From: Clostridium algidicarnis DSM 15099
Lineage (GTDB): Bacteria; Bacillota; Clostridia; Clostridiales; Clostridiaceae
NCBI RefSeq assembly: GCF_002934235.1
Contig: NZ_PTIS01000008.1
Coordinates: 1 to 64,000 of the forward strand
DNA length: 64,000 bases
Direction: 5' to 3'
Shown: positions 44,633-53,600 of the stretch, one piece after another
Layout: every line of letters starts with the position of its first letter
Position numbering within the stretch: position 1 is the first letter of the stretch
The notes under the pieces: model-generated
The model's input: only the letters and a program-made list of their open reading frames with translations
Database searches by the model: none
Told to the model about the DNA's origin: nothing
Made by a program: the position numbers and the translations under genes

Positions 44633-44653
44633 TATATTTAAATTATAATATTC

Positions 44654-45124
44654 TTATTTTGCTTGATCTGCCCAATCTGCTGGGTATGTTACATACATAA
44701 ACTTTGAATAATTTGGAACTGTAAAGTGAATTGTAGATGCTTTTGGTATATATATTATATCCCCTTTATTTCCTACAACCTTTTTACCGTTTATATCTAC
44801 TTCTAAAGTTCCTTCTATTACATAGTCTATTTCATCATACATTAATGTCCACTCAAAGCTAGTTTCTTTCATTTCCATGATTCCACAACCAAGTCTTGGA
44901 CTTTCTTCTACTGATACTACGTCTTTTAAGAAAACTTGGTCTCCAGCGTGTCCTGTATCAAATTTTTCTGGCTTAACTGTTTCTGTCTTTATTGACATGA
45001 TACCACTTTTTGGTTCTATGTCTCTTGACATTTCAGGCTCAGCTTTTTTAGATACATCCCCTAATTTTTCTGTTATTAATTTTCTAACTATTTCTTCTAT
45101 CATTGCTTCATTTAAATTTTCCAT
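44654..45124 (-). CDS. eutQ: EutQ, cupin-fold acetate kinase
   Basis: 156 residues, shorter than enterobacterial EutQ (about 230), keeping the C-terminal cupin: RLGCGIMEMKETSFEWTLMY, DYVIEGTLEVDINGKKVVG, GDIIYIPKASTIHFTVP. EutQ has been shown in Salmonella to have acetate kinase activity. The N-terminal helix NEAMIEEIVRKLITEKLGD looks like a microcompartment targeting peptide. It is the last gene of the eut operon, with GAGGGAGAG before ATG. Confidence 0.9.
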   Translation of the reverse strand: MENLNEAMIEEIVRKLITEKLGDVSKKAEPEMSRDIEPKSGIMSIKTETVKPEKFDTGHAGDQVFLKDVVSVEESPRLGCGIMEMKETSFEWTLMYDEIDYVIEGTLEVDINGKKVVGNKGDIIYIPKASTIHFTVPNYSKFMYVTYPADWADQAK

Positions 45125-45247
45125 TGTAATCTCTCCCTCATAAGTTTTTATTTGTGTGATTTTAAAACCTACTAGACTTATAATTTAATATCTTCTATAA
45201 GTCCAGTGATTTCAAAATCTCTATCTTATATAATATTTAGATTTATA

Positions 45248-46339
45248 TTAAGCTTTTTTAGTTTCTCCAAGGTTTTTAGTCATCATAACTGCTACTATTA
45301 CTGCAGTTACACCACCTACTAATTTACCTACTATCATAGGAGCTATAAGTTCTGGATTAACTCCTGCTGCAAATCCTAGATGATCTCCAAATACGAAGGC
45401 TGCACTTACTGCGAAAGCAACGTTAATTATCTTTCCTCTTTCGTCCATATCCTTCATCATTCCAAACATTGGTATACTATTTGCAAGTGATGCTATCATA
45501 CCTGCTGCTGCAACATCATTAATCTTAAGTAATGATCCAACTTTCATAAGAGGTTTCTTAAATACTTTTGTTATAAAGTGTACTAGAGGATACGCTCCTG
45601 CAAGTATTACAACAATATCACCAACAACACTTAGTCCTTCTTCTATTGGTGCCATACCTTTTATTAAAACAAGTCCTGTAGTCTTTTGTAATACAGCTGC
45701 TACAAGTCCTATAGTTATAACTATAGTTATAAACTTTCCAAAATAAGTGAATCCCTTTATCATTCCGTCTGGTGCAAACTTAAGTCCTATAACTATAAGT
45801 AATGCAACTATTATTATTGGTGTTAAGTTTTGAAGTACAACTAGTGCTGGAAGTCCTGATAGAAGTCCTCCTACGAAAGTTCCAACTGGTACTGTTATAA
45901 TACCTGCTAAAACACCTTTAGCTAAATATTTTTGATCTTCTTTTTTTATTATTCCAAGTGCTACTGGAATAGTAAATACTATTGTAGGTCCCATCATTGC
46001 TCCAAGGATAAGTCCTGCAAATTGTCCTACTGCTGCATTTTCTGCAAGTTCTCCTGCTAATTGATATCCGCCCATATCACAAGCAAGTAAAGTTGTAGCA
46101 AACATTGATGGATCTGCTCCTAATGCTTTATAAATTGGTACTATTACTGGTTTTAATACATTTGCTAAAACTGGTGCTAAGCATATAGCTCCTACCATTG
46201 CTAAAGCAAGTGCTCCCATAGCCATAAATCCTTCTTCAAACTGTTCTCCATATCCAAACTTATTTCCTAAAAGTTTGTCTATAGCACCTATAACTAAAAA
46301 TACCATCATAATATATACAATAATTTCATTTATTCCCAC
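45248..46339 (-). CDS. eutH: EutH, ethanolamine permease
   Basis: 363 residues, about eleven hydrophobic helices, glycine-rich. EEGFMAMGALALAMVGAICL, CDMGGYQLAGELAE and GDHLGFAAGVNPELIAPM are EutH-family segments. EutH imports ethanolamine when protonation limits diffusion. GTG start 6-7 nt after GAGGTG. Between the PduT-like shell gene and eutQ. Confidence 0.93.
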   Translation of the reverse strand: MGINEIIVYIMMVFLVIGAIDKLLGNKFGYGEQFEEGFMAMGALALAMVGAICLAPVLANVLKPVIVPIYKALGADPSMFATTLLACDMGGYQLAGELAENAAVGQFAGLILGAMMGPTIVFTIPVALGIIKKEDQKYLAKGVLAGIITVPVGTFVGGLLSGLPALVVLQNLTPIIIVALLIVIGLKFAPDGMIKGFTYFGKFITIVITIGLVAAVLQKTTGLVLIKGMAPIEEGLSVVGDIVVILAGAYPLVHFITKVFKKPLMKVGSLLKINDVAAAGMIASLANSIPMFGMMKDMDERGKIINVAFAVSAAFVFGDHLGFAAGVNPELIAPMIVGKLVGGVTAVIVAVMMTKNLGETKKA

Positions 46340-46413
46340 TTATTACACCTCTTTTTTCATATTTTTATTTCTATAAATACTTATGTATTCAATTTTAAAA
46401 TGCCTCATTAAAT

Positions 46414-46956
46414 TTAAAGGTTACCTAAAAGAATTTCATTAGGTGAGGGGATCACTGAACTATGAACTATTTTATTAGGGTTTATATTAGCTTTTGCTGA
46501 CTTTATACCTTCTTCAACACTTGATACGGAACCATTAATTATAAAATAAGCCTTTCCTGCAATACCGTTTCCTAAAACCAATTTAACAATCTGAGTATCT
46601 GAGGCCTTTAAAGCTATGTCCAATGCCTTTAATGCTGATGTAACATTTAAAAACTCCATTATACCTATGGCATTAAAATTTACTACAATAGGTCTTTTCT
46701 TAAATGCCTTTATAATTTCTTCACTAGCATTTGGTATAACGGTATCTTCAACTAATTTCTTTTGATCTCCAGCCTTAGCCTTTTCCATGGCTTCTTTAAC
46801 CGCTTCTACATCACCTGAAATTATGGTTAAAAACTTTCCAGGGCATATATGTTTAATCATCTCTACATCTACAAAGGATGCCTTTAGAAGTACATCACTC
46901 ACTTCGATACCTCTTGATATACTACTAAATTCTAATATTCCTAAAGCTTTTTTCAT
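46414..46956 (-). CDS. Tandem BMC shell protein, PduT-like
   Basis: 180 residues with two BMC domains (about 1-85 and 90-180), the BMC-T trimer type. ALGILEFSSISRGIEVSD and HICPGKFLTIISGDVEAV match PduT; Cys38 in ICPGKF is the residue that holds a [4Fe-4S] cluster at the trimer pore of PduT. The second domain has NAIGIMEFLNVTSALKALD and ends in SSVIPSPNEI. PduT belongs to propanediol compartments and has no counterpart in the enteric eut operon. Here it may give the ethanolamine shell an electron-transfer or metallo-pore. It follows eutN by 23 bp. Confidence 0.88.
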   Translation of the reverse strand: MKKALGILEFSSISRGIEVSDVLLKASFVDVEMIKHICPGKFLTIISGDVEAVKEAMEKAKAGDQKKLVEDTVIPNASEEIIKAFKKRPIVVNFNAIGIMEFLNVTSALKALDIALKASDTQIVKLVLGNGIAGKAYFIINGSVSSVEEGIKSAKANINPNKIVHSSVIPSPNEILLGNL

Positions 46957-46979
46957 ACTTTAAATCTCCATATCTTTTC

Positions 46980-47249
46980 TTACTTTTCAAGTTCTAGTGT
47001 ATCTATAATGCCTACTATAGTAGCATCTATTGGTGCTTTCTTTTCTCCAAGGACATGCCTTGCAGAGCTTCCTCCAACTACAATAACTTGATCCCCTGAC
47101 CCTGCTCCTACAGAATCCACCGCTACAACCATATCTTCAGTAAGCTCGCCTTTATAATTTAGCTTTCTTACAACCAAAAATTTAAGCCCATTAAGGTTCT
47201 CATCTTTTTTAGTTGCCCATAAGTTTCCTGTTACTTGCCCTATAAACAT
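46980..47249 (-). CDS. eutN: EutN/CcmL-type BMC vertex protein
   Basis: 89 residues. MFIGQVTGNLWATKKDENL, GLKFLVVRKL, AVDSVGAGSGDQVIVVGGSS and TIVGIIDTLE give the pentamer-forming EutN/CcmL fold that caps the shell vertices. Normal length; located in the expected place in a Gram-positive eut operon. Confidence 0.93.
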   Translation of the reverse strand: MFIGQVTGNLWATKKDENLNGLKFLVVRKLNYKGELTEDMVVAVDSVGAGSGDQVIVVGGSSARHVLGEKKAPIDATIVGIIDTLELEK

Positions 47250-47308
47250 ATTCAGCTCCCCTTTCCCCTCCTAAGAGTTTCCTTAATTTTGTATATTAGT
47301 TTTTTATT

Positions 47309-48019
47309 TTAACCTTCTATTTTAATATCAATATTGTTTATTCTTGCAAAATCTTTTGCAAGTGGAGTTACTATAGAGCCCTTACAAATCAAAATTTCAT
47401 TTAATCCTTCTTTTTTTAAGTTTCTGATATCACTTTCTGATATTAACTTTTTATTTAATACTGAACTTAAACACTTATTATTATCTGAATTTCCTATGTT
47501 ACAGCTTTCCTTAACTAAAGATTTTCCTAAAACTTCAATATTATTGTTTTCTTTAGTATTACCTAAGACAGCTCTTAATGATTTAAATTCTATGCCAAAA
47601 GATACTAGTTTATCTTTATAATTTTCAAATATTTTTAATAATGCTTTAGGTGATTTACTTTCATGCTCTTTATACTGTAATCCTTTTTCTAAAGCATATA
47701 ACCTTTTACCTTTTAAAAGCATATCTATAATCATTTTTTCCTTAGGTGAATTTCCATATCCCTTTGATATATTAACTAATTCGTTATTAGAAAGATTTTG
47801 TATTAATATAATTTCATAAGAATCTACATCTTTCATAGTATCTATATAATCTACTGACATTTCATTTTGCTCTATTTTTCCCTTAACTACTTGGCATGAG
47901 TTCTTAGTCTCTTCTAATATTAATACTGTTTTTTTATTAATACTACTAGTTTCCATCATAAACTTAATTCTTTTCATGACTTCTTTAGTTATATTCTCTA
48001 CTAATTCTTCGTTATTCAT
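47309..48019 (-). CDS. Unnamed eut-operon protein with targeting-like N-terminus
   Basis: About 236 residues, no Pfam-like family I can name with certainty. The N-terminal helix NEELVENITKEVMKRIKFMM resembles a microcompartment encapsulation peptide. A middle alpha/beta region (KTVLILEETKN, YEIILIQNLSNNELVNI) recalls flavoprotein-like proteins of other BMC loci. The C-terminus CKGSIVTPLAKDFARINNID repeats a motif found at the N-terminus of EutT here (KGVIITPSAKQYLQDKKIK). Position between eutJ and eutN makes a role in the compartment likely. ATG chosen 8 nt after AAAGGAG; an in-frame ATG six codons earlier is less likely. Confidence 0.7.
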   Translation of the reverse strand: MNNEELVENITKEVMKRIKFMMETSSINKKTVLILEETKNSCQVVKGKIEQNEMSVDYIDTMKDVDSYEIILIQNLSNNELVNISKGYGNSPKEKMIIDMLLKGKRLYALEKGLQYKEHESKSPKALLKIFENYKDKLVSFGIEFKSLRAVLGNTKENNNIEVLGKSLVKESCNIGNSDNNKCLSSVLNKKLISESDIRNLKKEGLNEILICKGSIVTPLAKDFARINNIDIKIEG

Positions 48020-48045
48020 AAGTTCAACTCCTTTCATTAGATAAA

Positions 48046-48876
48046 TTATTGTTTATCAGCACAATTAATTGCAATTCCTAAAGGAGTAACTAAAAATGGA
48101 TTTAATGGTTTAATGGTTTCTATGCCTGTTTCTTTTTGAATTACTTTTTCAAAATTCTTTAAACAACAGGTACCACCAACTAAATAAATTTTATCTACAT
48201 TGAATGCTTTTATATGTGTGTTAATAATAGATGCTACCTTTTGAATAACAGGAGTTACCATATGAAATATCTCTTCTTGATTTTTAGTACTCTTTTTCTT
48301 TTCTTCTGCCTCTTCAAATGGAATCTTATATGCACCTGCAATTACCAAAGATAACTGTGTACCTCCTGTAGCTTCATCTGCGGTATATATAACCTTTCCA
48401 TCTTTAAATATGGAAAGGCCTGTAGTACCACCACCTACATCTACAACTACTCCATTATCAATTTGTAATACAGCATTTGCAGCTGTTGGTTCATCTTCTA
48501 CAGATATAACTTCCATACCCGCACCTTCAACTACATAAGAATGAGTCTTTATGTCTCTTTCATCAGTTCCCGGTGGCACAGCTATTGCAGCCTTTGTAAG
48601 TTCGATGCCTATTTTATCTTCAATTTTTCTTTTAAGCTCTTTTACTATTTTAGTAGCTCCAATAAAATCTACAACTAAGCCATCTCTAACCACTTGTGCA
48701 AATTGCATTTCGCAGGCTACTGGCCTTTTTTTGTCATCTAAAACTACTATAACAATATACGCTGTACCTAAGTCTACACCTACATAAAGTTTTTCATCTC
48801 TGTTAACTTTTCTTGGTTTTTTTATTGAGCTTTCAACTTCTTTTATAATGGTATCAACTCTACCTAAATTCATCAT
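48046..48876 (-). CDS. eutJ: EutJ, Hsp70/actin-like chaperone
   Basis: 276 residues with an actin/Hsp70 ATPase fold: YVGVDLGTAYIVIVVLDDKK (phosphate 1), VVDVGGGTTGLSIFKDGK (phosphate 2), KIYLVGGTCCLKNFE. EutJ is thought to assist assembly or folding within the ethanolamine compartment. It lies 11 bp after eutD and 9-27 bp before the unnamed gene. Confidence 0.92.
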   Translation of the reverse strand: MMNLGRVDTIIKEVESSIKKPRKVNRDEKLYVGVDLGTAYIVIVVLDDKKRPVACEMQFAQVVRDGLVVDFIGATKIVKELKRKIEDKIGIELTKAAIAVPPGTDERDIKTHSYVVEGAGMEVISVEDEPTAANAVLQIDNGVVVDVGGGTTGLSIFKDGKVIYTADEATGGTQLSLVIAGAYKIPFEEAEEKKKSTKNQEEIFHMVTPVIQKVASIINTHIKAFNVDKIYLVGGTCCLKNFEKVIQKETGIETIKPLNPFLVTPLGIAINCADKQ

Positions 48877-48887
48877 AATTAACCTCT

Positions 48888-49529
48888 TTATTTAAGTATT
48901 TCACCACGAATATTCTTAACAAATCCGCATGCATTTGCCTCATCATAGTCTATGTGAATTACTGTACTAAATTTATCACTTACTCTAACGGCTACCTCAT
49001 CAAAAATTAAGCTTCTATCACCACTCACTTTAACTTTAATAATATCTTTGTCCTTTACTCCATATTTTGCTGCATCTTCTGGAGTTATATGAATATGTCT
49101 TTTTGCAACTATTACACCTTCATCAAGTCTTATAGCTGCAGTTTTAGTAGCTAAACTTACAGCTGCACTTTCTTTTGTAGATCCTGACATTCTAACTGGA
49201 GCATTAACTCCTATTGAAACCGCATCACTTTTAGAAAGTTCAACCTGTGTTGTTTTTCTTATAGGTCCTAATACAGCAACATTTTGCATTACACCCTTTG
49301 GTCCTATTACAGTTACCTTTTCTTCGCAAAGATACTGTCCTGGTTGGGATAAGTCTCTTGCTTTCTTTAGTTCATATCCAGGTCCAAATAATGTATCAAC
49401 ATCCTTCCTTGAAAGATGAACATGTTTTCCTGATGCTTCTATTAGTATACCCTTATCTTCTTGTTTTTCTTTTAATCTTTTTAAAACTTCGGCTATTATA
49501 TAATTAACTTCAATATTTGATATTTCCAT
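48888..49529 (-). CDS. eutD: PduL-type phosphotransacylase
   Basis: About 213 residues, the PduL form rather than the Pta form. GKHVHLSRKDVDTLFG and AKRHIHITPEDAAKYG supply the zinc-binding histidines of the two beta-barrel halves. It converts acetyl-CoA and phosphate to acetyl phosphate, recycling CoA within the compartment. The N-terminal helix NIEVNYIIAEVLKRLKEK is a typical PduL targeting peptide. ATG 8 nt after AGAGG; a GTG three codons earlier overlaps that site. Confidence 0.93.
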   Translation of the reverse strand: MEISNIEVNYIIAEVLKRLKEKQEDKGILIEASGKHVHLSRKDVDTLFGPGYELKKARDLSQPGQYLCEEKVTVIGPKGVMQNVAVLGPIRKTTQVELSKSDAVSIGVNAPVRMSGSTKESAAVSLATKTAAIRLDEGVIVAKRHIHITPEDAAKYGVKDKDIIKVKVSGDRSLIFDEVAVRVSDKFSTVIHIDYDEANACGFVKNIRGEILK

Positions 49530-49541
49530 TTTCTTCACCTC

Positions 49542-50303
49542 TTATTTGTACTTTCCAGAAACGACCTTACACATCATGACATAAAAACAACTACTAAGCC
49601 TATTCATGGCTAGAGCTATATCATTTCTTGAAAGTTCACCGTCCTCATTTTTAAATGCATTAAAGGCTACTATCTCTACTTCTCTGCTTTCAGTTCTTAA
49701 TCTATTTAATTCTACAACTACGTCTCCCATTTTATAACTTGGATATATTATATGATCAGTGTTTAGATACTTTTTAGGATCATGAGAATACGCTCTTAAC
49801 TCTTTTTCAGAGAGTCCTATAAGATTAACCATTGGCAATGGTTTTTCTGTCACTTCACATTCTAATATCTTTCTTACGTAATCTAAAATTTCTTCTAAAT
49901 CCTTTAAAACTAACTTTTCATCTAAATTTTTACATAAGATTTGTGCTCTTAATATTTTAGATTGTAGTGAGTCAAGTCTGCCCCTTAAAACTATTCTCCT
50001 ATGATCTTTACATACTAGCTTATTTCCATTAAGCTGAGTCATATGCTCTGGCTTATCTTCAAAAAATCCACCATCTATATGTTCATATCTAGGATTAAAT
50101 GTTTTTTCTTTAAGTTCTAATGCATTTGAACTTTTAATAGTCTCATTAACTTTTATATCATTGTTGTAAACTAATTTTATCTTTTTGTCTTGTAAATATT
50201 GCTTCGCGGATGGGGTTATTATAACTCCCTTTTCCACTATATACTCACTGACATTTTGATTTTTAAGTTTACTTCTAAGTGTACTCTCTGTTAAAACACT
50301 CAT
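49542..50303 (-). CDS. eutT: Cobalamin adenosyltransferase EutT
   Basis: 253 residues. The core contains HMTQLNGNKLVCKDHRRIVL, RGRLDSLQSKILRAQIL and a helical bundle ending in DIALAMNRLSSCFYVMMCKV, as in EutT-type ATP:Co(I)rrinoid adenosyltransferases. It makes adenosylcobalamin, the cofactor of EutBC. The N-terminus carries the KGVIITPSAKQYLQDKKIK motif also seen in the unnamed eut protein, probably not part of catalysis. Confidence 0.88.
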   Translation of the reverse strand: MSVLTESTLRSKLKNQNVSEYIVEKGVIITPSAKQYLQDKKIKLVYNNDIKVNETIKSSNALELKEKTFNPRYEHIDGGFFEDKPEHMTQLNGNKLVCKDHRRIVLRGRLDSLQSKILRAQILCKNLDEKLVLKDLEEILDYVRKILECEVTEKPLPMVNLIGLSEKELRAYSHDPKKYLNTDHIIYPSYKMGDVVVELNRLRTESREVEIVAFNAFKNEDGELSRNDIALAMNRLSSCFYVMMCKVVSGKYK

Positions 50304-50419
50304 TATTTCACATCCTTTATAAGATGTTTTATTATTATTTTAATCATGCCCATGACCAATAAGATATAAGTTCATGAGCATGATATAATAGTTTACAAAA
50401 TATTTTTTATATTTTTATT

Positions 50420-50704
50420 TTATAATTCGGATTTTGGAAGTAAAACTTCAACTTCACTATGTGGTCTTGGTATTACATGAACAGAGATTAATTCTCCAAC
50501 TCTTTCAGCAGCAGCAGCTCCTGCATCTGTAGCAGCTTTAACAGCTCCAACGTCACCTCTTACCATTACTGTAACAAGTCCTGCACCTATTTGCTCTTTA
50601 CCTATTAAAGTTACATTTGCAGCCTTAACCATTGCGTCTGCAGCCTCTATTGCCCCTACTAATCCTTTAGTTTCTATCATTCCTAATGCGTTCATATTTG
50701 CCAT
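50420..50704 (-). CDS. eutM: EutM, major hexameric shell protein
   Basis: 94 residues, single BMC domain: [40 protein letters not shown] and a C-terminal [13 protein letters not shown], typical of EutM/PduA. Hexamers tile the shell facets and let ethanolamine pass. AGGAGG precedes ATG. Confidence 0.95.
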   Translation of the reverse strand: MANMNALGMIETKGLVGAIEAADAMVKAANVTLIGKEQIGAGLVTVMVRGDVGAVKAATDAGAAAAERVGELISVHVIPRPHSEVEVLLPKSEL

Positions 50705-50758
50705 TTTGAATTCCTCCTAATATTTATTATTATTTTTTGTTATTTATAATTTATAATC

Positions 50759-52228
50759 TTAAGAAAGTGCTGATAGTTGTTCAACAACTTTTCTTATTAT
50801 TAGCTCTAATTGATCCTTAGACATTGAAGTTTCATTTGAATTAACTTCTGAAGTAGTACCTGTAATCTCTTCTTGCTCTTTAACTCCAAAAGCAACTCTT
50901 TTAATGTCTAGTAAGTTTAAAGGTCCTATATTGTCAGAAGTTGAACTTCCTCCAATAGCTCCACAACCTAGTGTAAGTGCTGGGACAAGATTAGTTGTTG
51001 CTCCTAATCCTCCAAAAGTACCTGAAGTATTAATAAGTAATCTAGATACTGGCATTCTAAGTGCAAAAGCTTTTATAACTTCTTTATCTTCTGTATGAAG
51101 TGTTGATGTGTGTCCTTTTCCTTCATTCATTAATATTTCTATACAAAGCTTAATTGCTGCCTCTAGGTTATCTACTGTATAAAAAGCTAATATAGGTGTA
51201 AGCTTTTCTCTTGAGTAAGGGTTATTTTTACCTACTGTATTTTCTTCAGAAATTAATACTCTAGCACCCTCTTTAACATTAAGGCCAGACATTTCAGCAA
51301 GTTTTTTTACACTCTTACCAACTATTTGTGGATTCATAGTTCCATTAGCTCTTAGTATAAACTTCCCAAGCTTTTTGGATTCAACTTCATTTAAGAAGTA
51401 AGCTCCTTGTTTTATAAGCTCTTCTTTAACAGCTTCTTTCATGCAATTTTCAACAACTATTGATTGTTCTGATGCACAAATTACTCCGTTGTCAAAAGTC
51501 TTACTATCAAGTATTCTTTTAACAGCTAATTTAACATCTGCTGATTTATCTATAAATGATGGTCCATTTCCAGGTCCAACTCCTATAGCAGGTGTTCCTG
51601 AACTATATGCAGCCTTTACCATTGCTTCTCCACCTGTAGCTAATATAAGTGCTGTATCGTTATGTTTCATAAGTTCTGTAGTTGCAGGAAGTGAAGGCAT
51701 TGTTGTAACCCCTATTAGTCCTTCTGGTGCTCCAGCCTTAGTTGCTGCATCACTTAATATTTTTGCTGTTTCAACAATACAATTTTTAGCATTTGGATGT
51801 GCTGAAATTACTACAGAATTTCCTGATTTTATTGAAATCAATGTTTTATAAATTGTTGTTGATGTTGGATTAGTTGATGGTATAAGAGCTGCTATGACTC
51901 CAAGTGATACACCAACTTCAAAGTACTTATCTACATCATTTTCTTTTATTATTCCAACTGTTTTTAAATCTTTTATACTTTCATAAACTACTCTGCTTGC
52001 AAAAGTATTCTTTACTACTTTATCTTGCCATATTCCAAATCCAGTTTCTTCATGAGCCATTTTAGCAAGTTTTACAGCTTCTTTTTCAGCAGCTTCTGCT
52101 ACGGCTTTAACTATTGAATCAACCTTTGATTGAGAAAATGTTTTGTATATATCATGGGCCTTTTTAGCCTTAGATATAAGTGTTCTTGTTTCTTGTAATG
52201 ATAATAAATCTTTATCTAAAAGTTCCAT
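50759..52228 (-). CDS. eutE: Acetaldehyde dehydrogenase (acylating) EutE
   Basis: 489 residues of the aldehyde dehydrogenase fold. FDNGVICASEQSIVVE holds the catalytic Cys, and VGPGNGPSFIDKSA and GFGIWQDKVVKNTF are typical for EutE/PduP. It oxidises acetaldehyde to acetyl-CoA with NAD+. A helix at the C-terminus, SKDQLELIIRKVVEQLSALS after a linker, is a probable targeting peptide; in many EutE/PduP proteins this sits at the N-terminus. Confidence 0.94.
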   Translation of the reverse strand: MELLDKDLLSLQETRTLISKAKKAHDIYKTFSQSKVDSIVKAVAEAAEKEAVKLAKMAHEETGFGIWQDKVVKNTFASRVVYESIKDLKTVGIIKENDVDKYFEVGVSLGVIAALIPSTNPTSTTIYKTLISIKSGNSVVISAHPNAKNCIVETAKILSDAATKAGAPEGLIGVTTMPSLPATTELMKHNDTALILATGGEAMVKAAYSSGTPAIGVGPGNGPSFIDKSADVKLAVKRILDSKTFDNGVICASEQSIVVENCMKEAVKEELIKQGAYFLNEVESKKLGKFILRANGTMNPQIVGKSVKKLAEMSGLNVKEGARVLISEENTVGKNNPYSREKLTPILAFYTVDNLEAAIKLCIEILMNEGKGHTSTLHTEDKEVIKAFALRMPVSRLLINTSGTFGGLGATTNLVPALTLGCGAIGGSSTSDNIGPLNLLDIKRVAFGVKEQEEITGTTSEVNSNETSMSKDQLELIIRKVVEQLSALS

Positions 52229-52241
52229 ATCTCATACTCCT

Positions 52242-52910
52242 CTATTTCTCATTAAGAATAGCTTTTATCAGTTCATCTTTTTTACTAAACTTAATTTGTT
52301 TTTTAGTCAAAGAAAACTTGTGATTTTCTTTTAATACTCTAGCCATAGTCCTAAGCTCTTGAACTTTTAATGCCTCTAATTGCTTTTCTGACATTTTTAT
52401 AATTTCTTCAACTTCAAACCCTTGGTTCAAGCCTCCATCTTTATTCTCTAAATCTTCTTTAATAACTATCTCTTTTTTAATGACTTCTTCTGTCTTTTCT
52501 TGCTTCTCAGTCTTTTCCAAGTCATTTATTTGCAAATCATCTGTTTCTTTTGATTTATTTATAGATTCTGTTACATTCTGAACTTTAGAGACTACATGAA
52601 TATTTTCTTTTTCTAAATCTTTTACTTGATCATTATGATCTTTATAAAACATATCTAAAACCTGATCATCGGTTCTAGCTATTACATTGGCACTTCTTAA
52701 AGTTCCTATCCTATCTATTGCTATGCATGCAGCTTCCACTGCAGCTTTTACAGATGATACATCTCCTGTAATTATAACGGTAACTATTCCACTGCTTATA
52801 AATTCACAGCTAACAAGCTCTACATTGGCAGATTTCAAAGCTACATCAAGGCCTTCTACAGCAGCAACAAATCCATAAGTTTCTAAAAACCCCAAGGTGG
52901 ATTTATTCAT
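52242..52910 (-). CDS. BMC shell protein with charged linker and SAP-like C-terminus
   Basis: About 222 residues. Residues 1-95 are a BMC domain (TLGFLETYGFVAAVEGLDVA, SSGIVTVIITGDVSSVKAAV, SANVIARTDDQVLD). Residues ~100-165 are a highly charged, lysine and glutamate rich linker. The last ~45 residues, LKVQELRTMARVLKENHKF and KKDELIKAI, resemble the SAP/Rho N-terminal helix-extended-loop-helix that binds nucleic acids. Enteric EutK has a BMC plus winged-helix-like tail, so this may be an EutK analogue. ATG chosen 6 nt after AGGTG; a GTG three codons earlier is possible. Confidence 0.8.
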   Translation of the reverse strand: MNKSTLGFLETYGFVAAVEGLDVALKSANVELVSCEFISSGIVTVIITGDVSSVKAAVEAACIAIDRIGTLRSANVIARTDDQVLDMFYKDHNDQVKDLEKENIHVVSKVQNVTESINKSKETDDLQINDLEKTEKQEKTEEVIKKEIVIKEDLENKDGGLNQGFEVEEIIKMSEKQLEALKVQELRTMARVLKENHKFSLTKKQIKFSKKDELIKAILNEK

Positions 52911-52925
52911 ATCTTTCACCTAATC

Positions 52926-53582
52926 TTAGTATTCTTTAGGGTTTTCTGCTACAAATTTAACTGCTGATGCGAAAGCTTCGCAAGCTGCCTTACATGCTGA
53001 TTGGCTTCCTGTTAAAAGTGCTCCACCAAAGTTAGTTTCAGATGGTGGACCAAAGAATGCCTTAAGATCAACTGCTGCTGCTTTCATAGCTGCATCTAAT
53101 GCATACATTGCTTCTAGTGGTGGAGCTATTAGATAAGCTAATGCTTCGCCTTCTTTTATTCCTGCTGTCTTAGAAAGGTATGAACCTGTTCTTGATATAC
53201 ATTGTGCATAGTATGGAATTGAGTCATCATCATTGGCACTATAAAATGTAGCAACACCACTTTCTATAAAGTCAACGATTGTATTAATTCCACTTCTAAC
53301 TTCTGCTGGGCTAGGTCCTGCTAATATTCCTATAACTTCACCTGCAAGTTTACTATTAGCATTTGCAGCTCCTGCATATAAGGATTTAGCATAAACTACT
53401 TCAACCTCTACAGATTTAGTAGCTTCATCTAAAGCTGTATAAGTAACATCATCACAATCTGATGTTATGATTCCTATGCTCTTATGTTCTGGTTTCAAAT
53501 TAAGTTCTCTAGCCATATCAGCACTTACATTAGGTATTAACTTAACGCTTAATACTGATGGACGAAGTTGATCGTTTTTCAT
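52926..53582 (-). CDS. eutL: EutL, trimeric tandem-BMC shell protein
   Basis: 218 residues, standard length. RPSVLSVKLIPNVSADMAREL, IGIITSDCDDVTYTALDEAT and GPPSETNFGGALLTGSQSAC mark EutL, whose trimers have a large gated central pore. It starts 18 bp after eutC. Confidence 0.95.
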   Translation of the reverse strand: MKNDQLRPSVLSVKLIPNVSADMARELNLKPEHKSIGIITSDCDDVTYTALDEATKSVEVEVVYAKSLYAGAANANSKLAGEVIGILAGPSPAEVRSGINTIVDFIESGVATFYSANDDDSIPYYAQCISRTGSYLSKTAGIKEGEALAYLIAPPLEAMYALDAAMKAAAVDLKAFFGPPSETNFGGALLTGSQSACKAACEAFASAVKFVAENPKEY

Positions 53583-53600
53583 AATAATATCCTCCTTAGG

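Noticed and set aside
51441-51851. 136-codon open frame antisense to eutE
   Set aside because: Shadow of eutE with no initiation signals.
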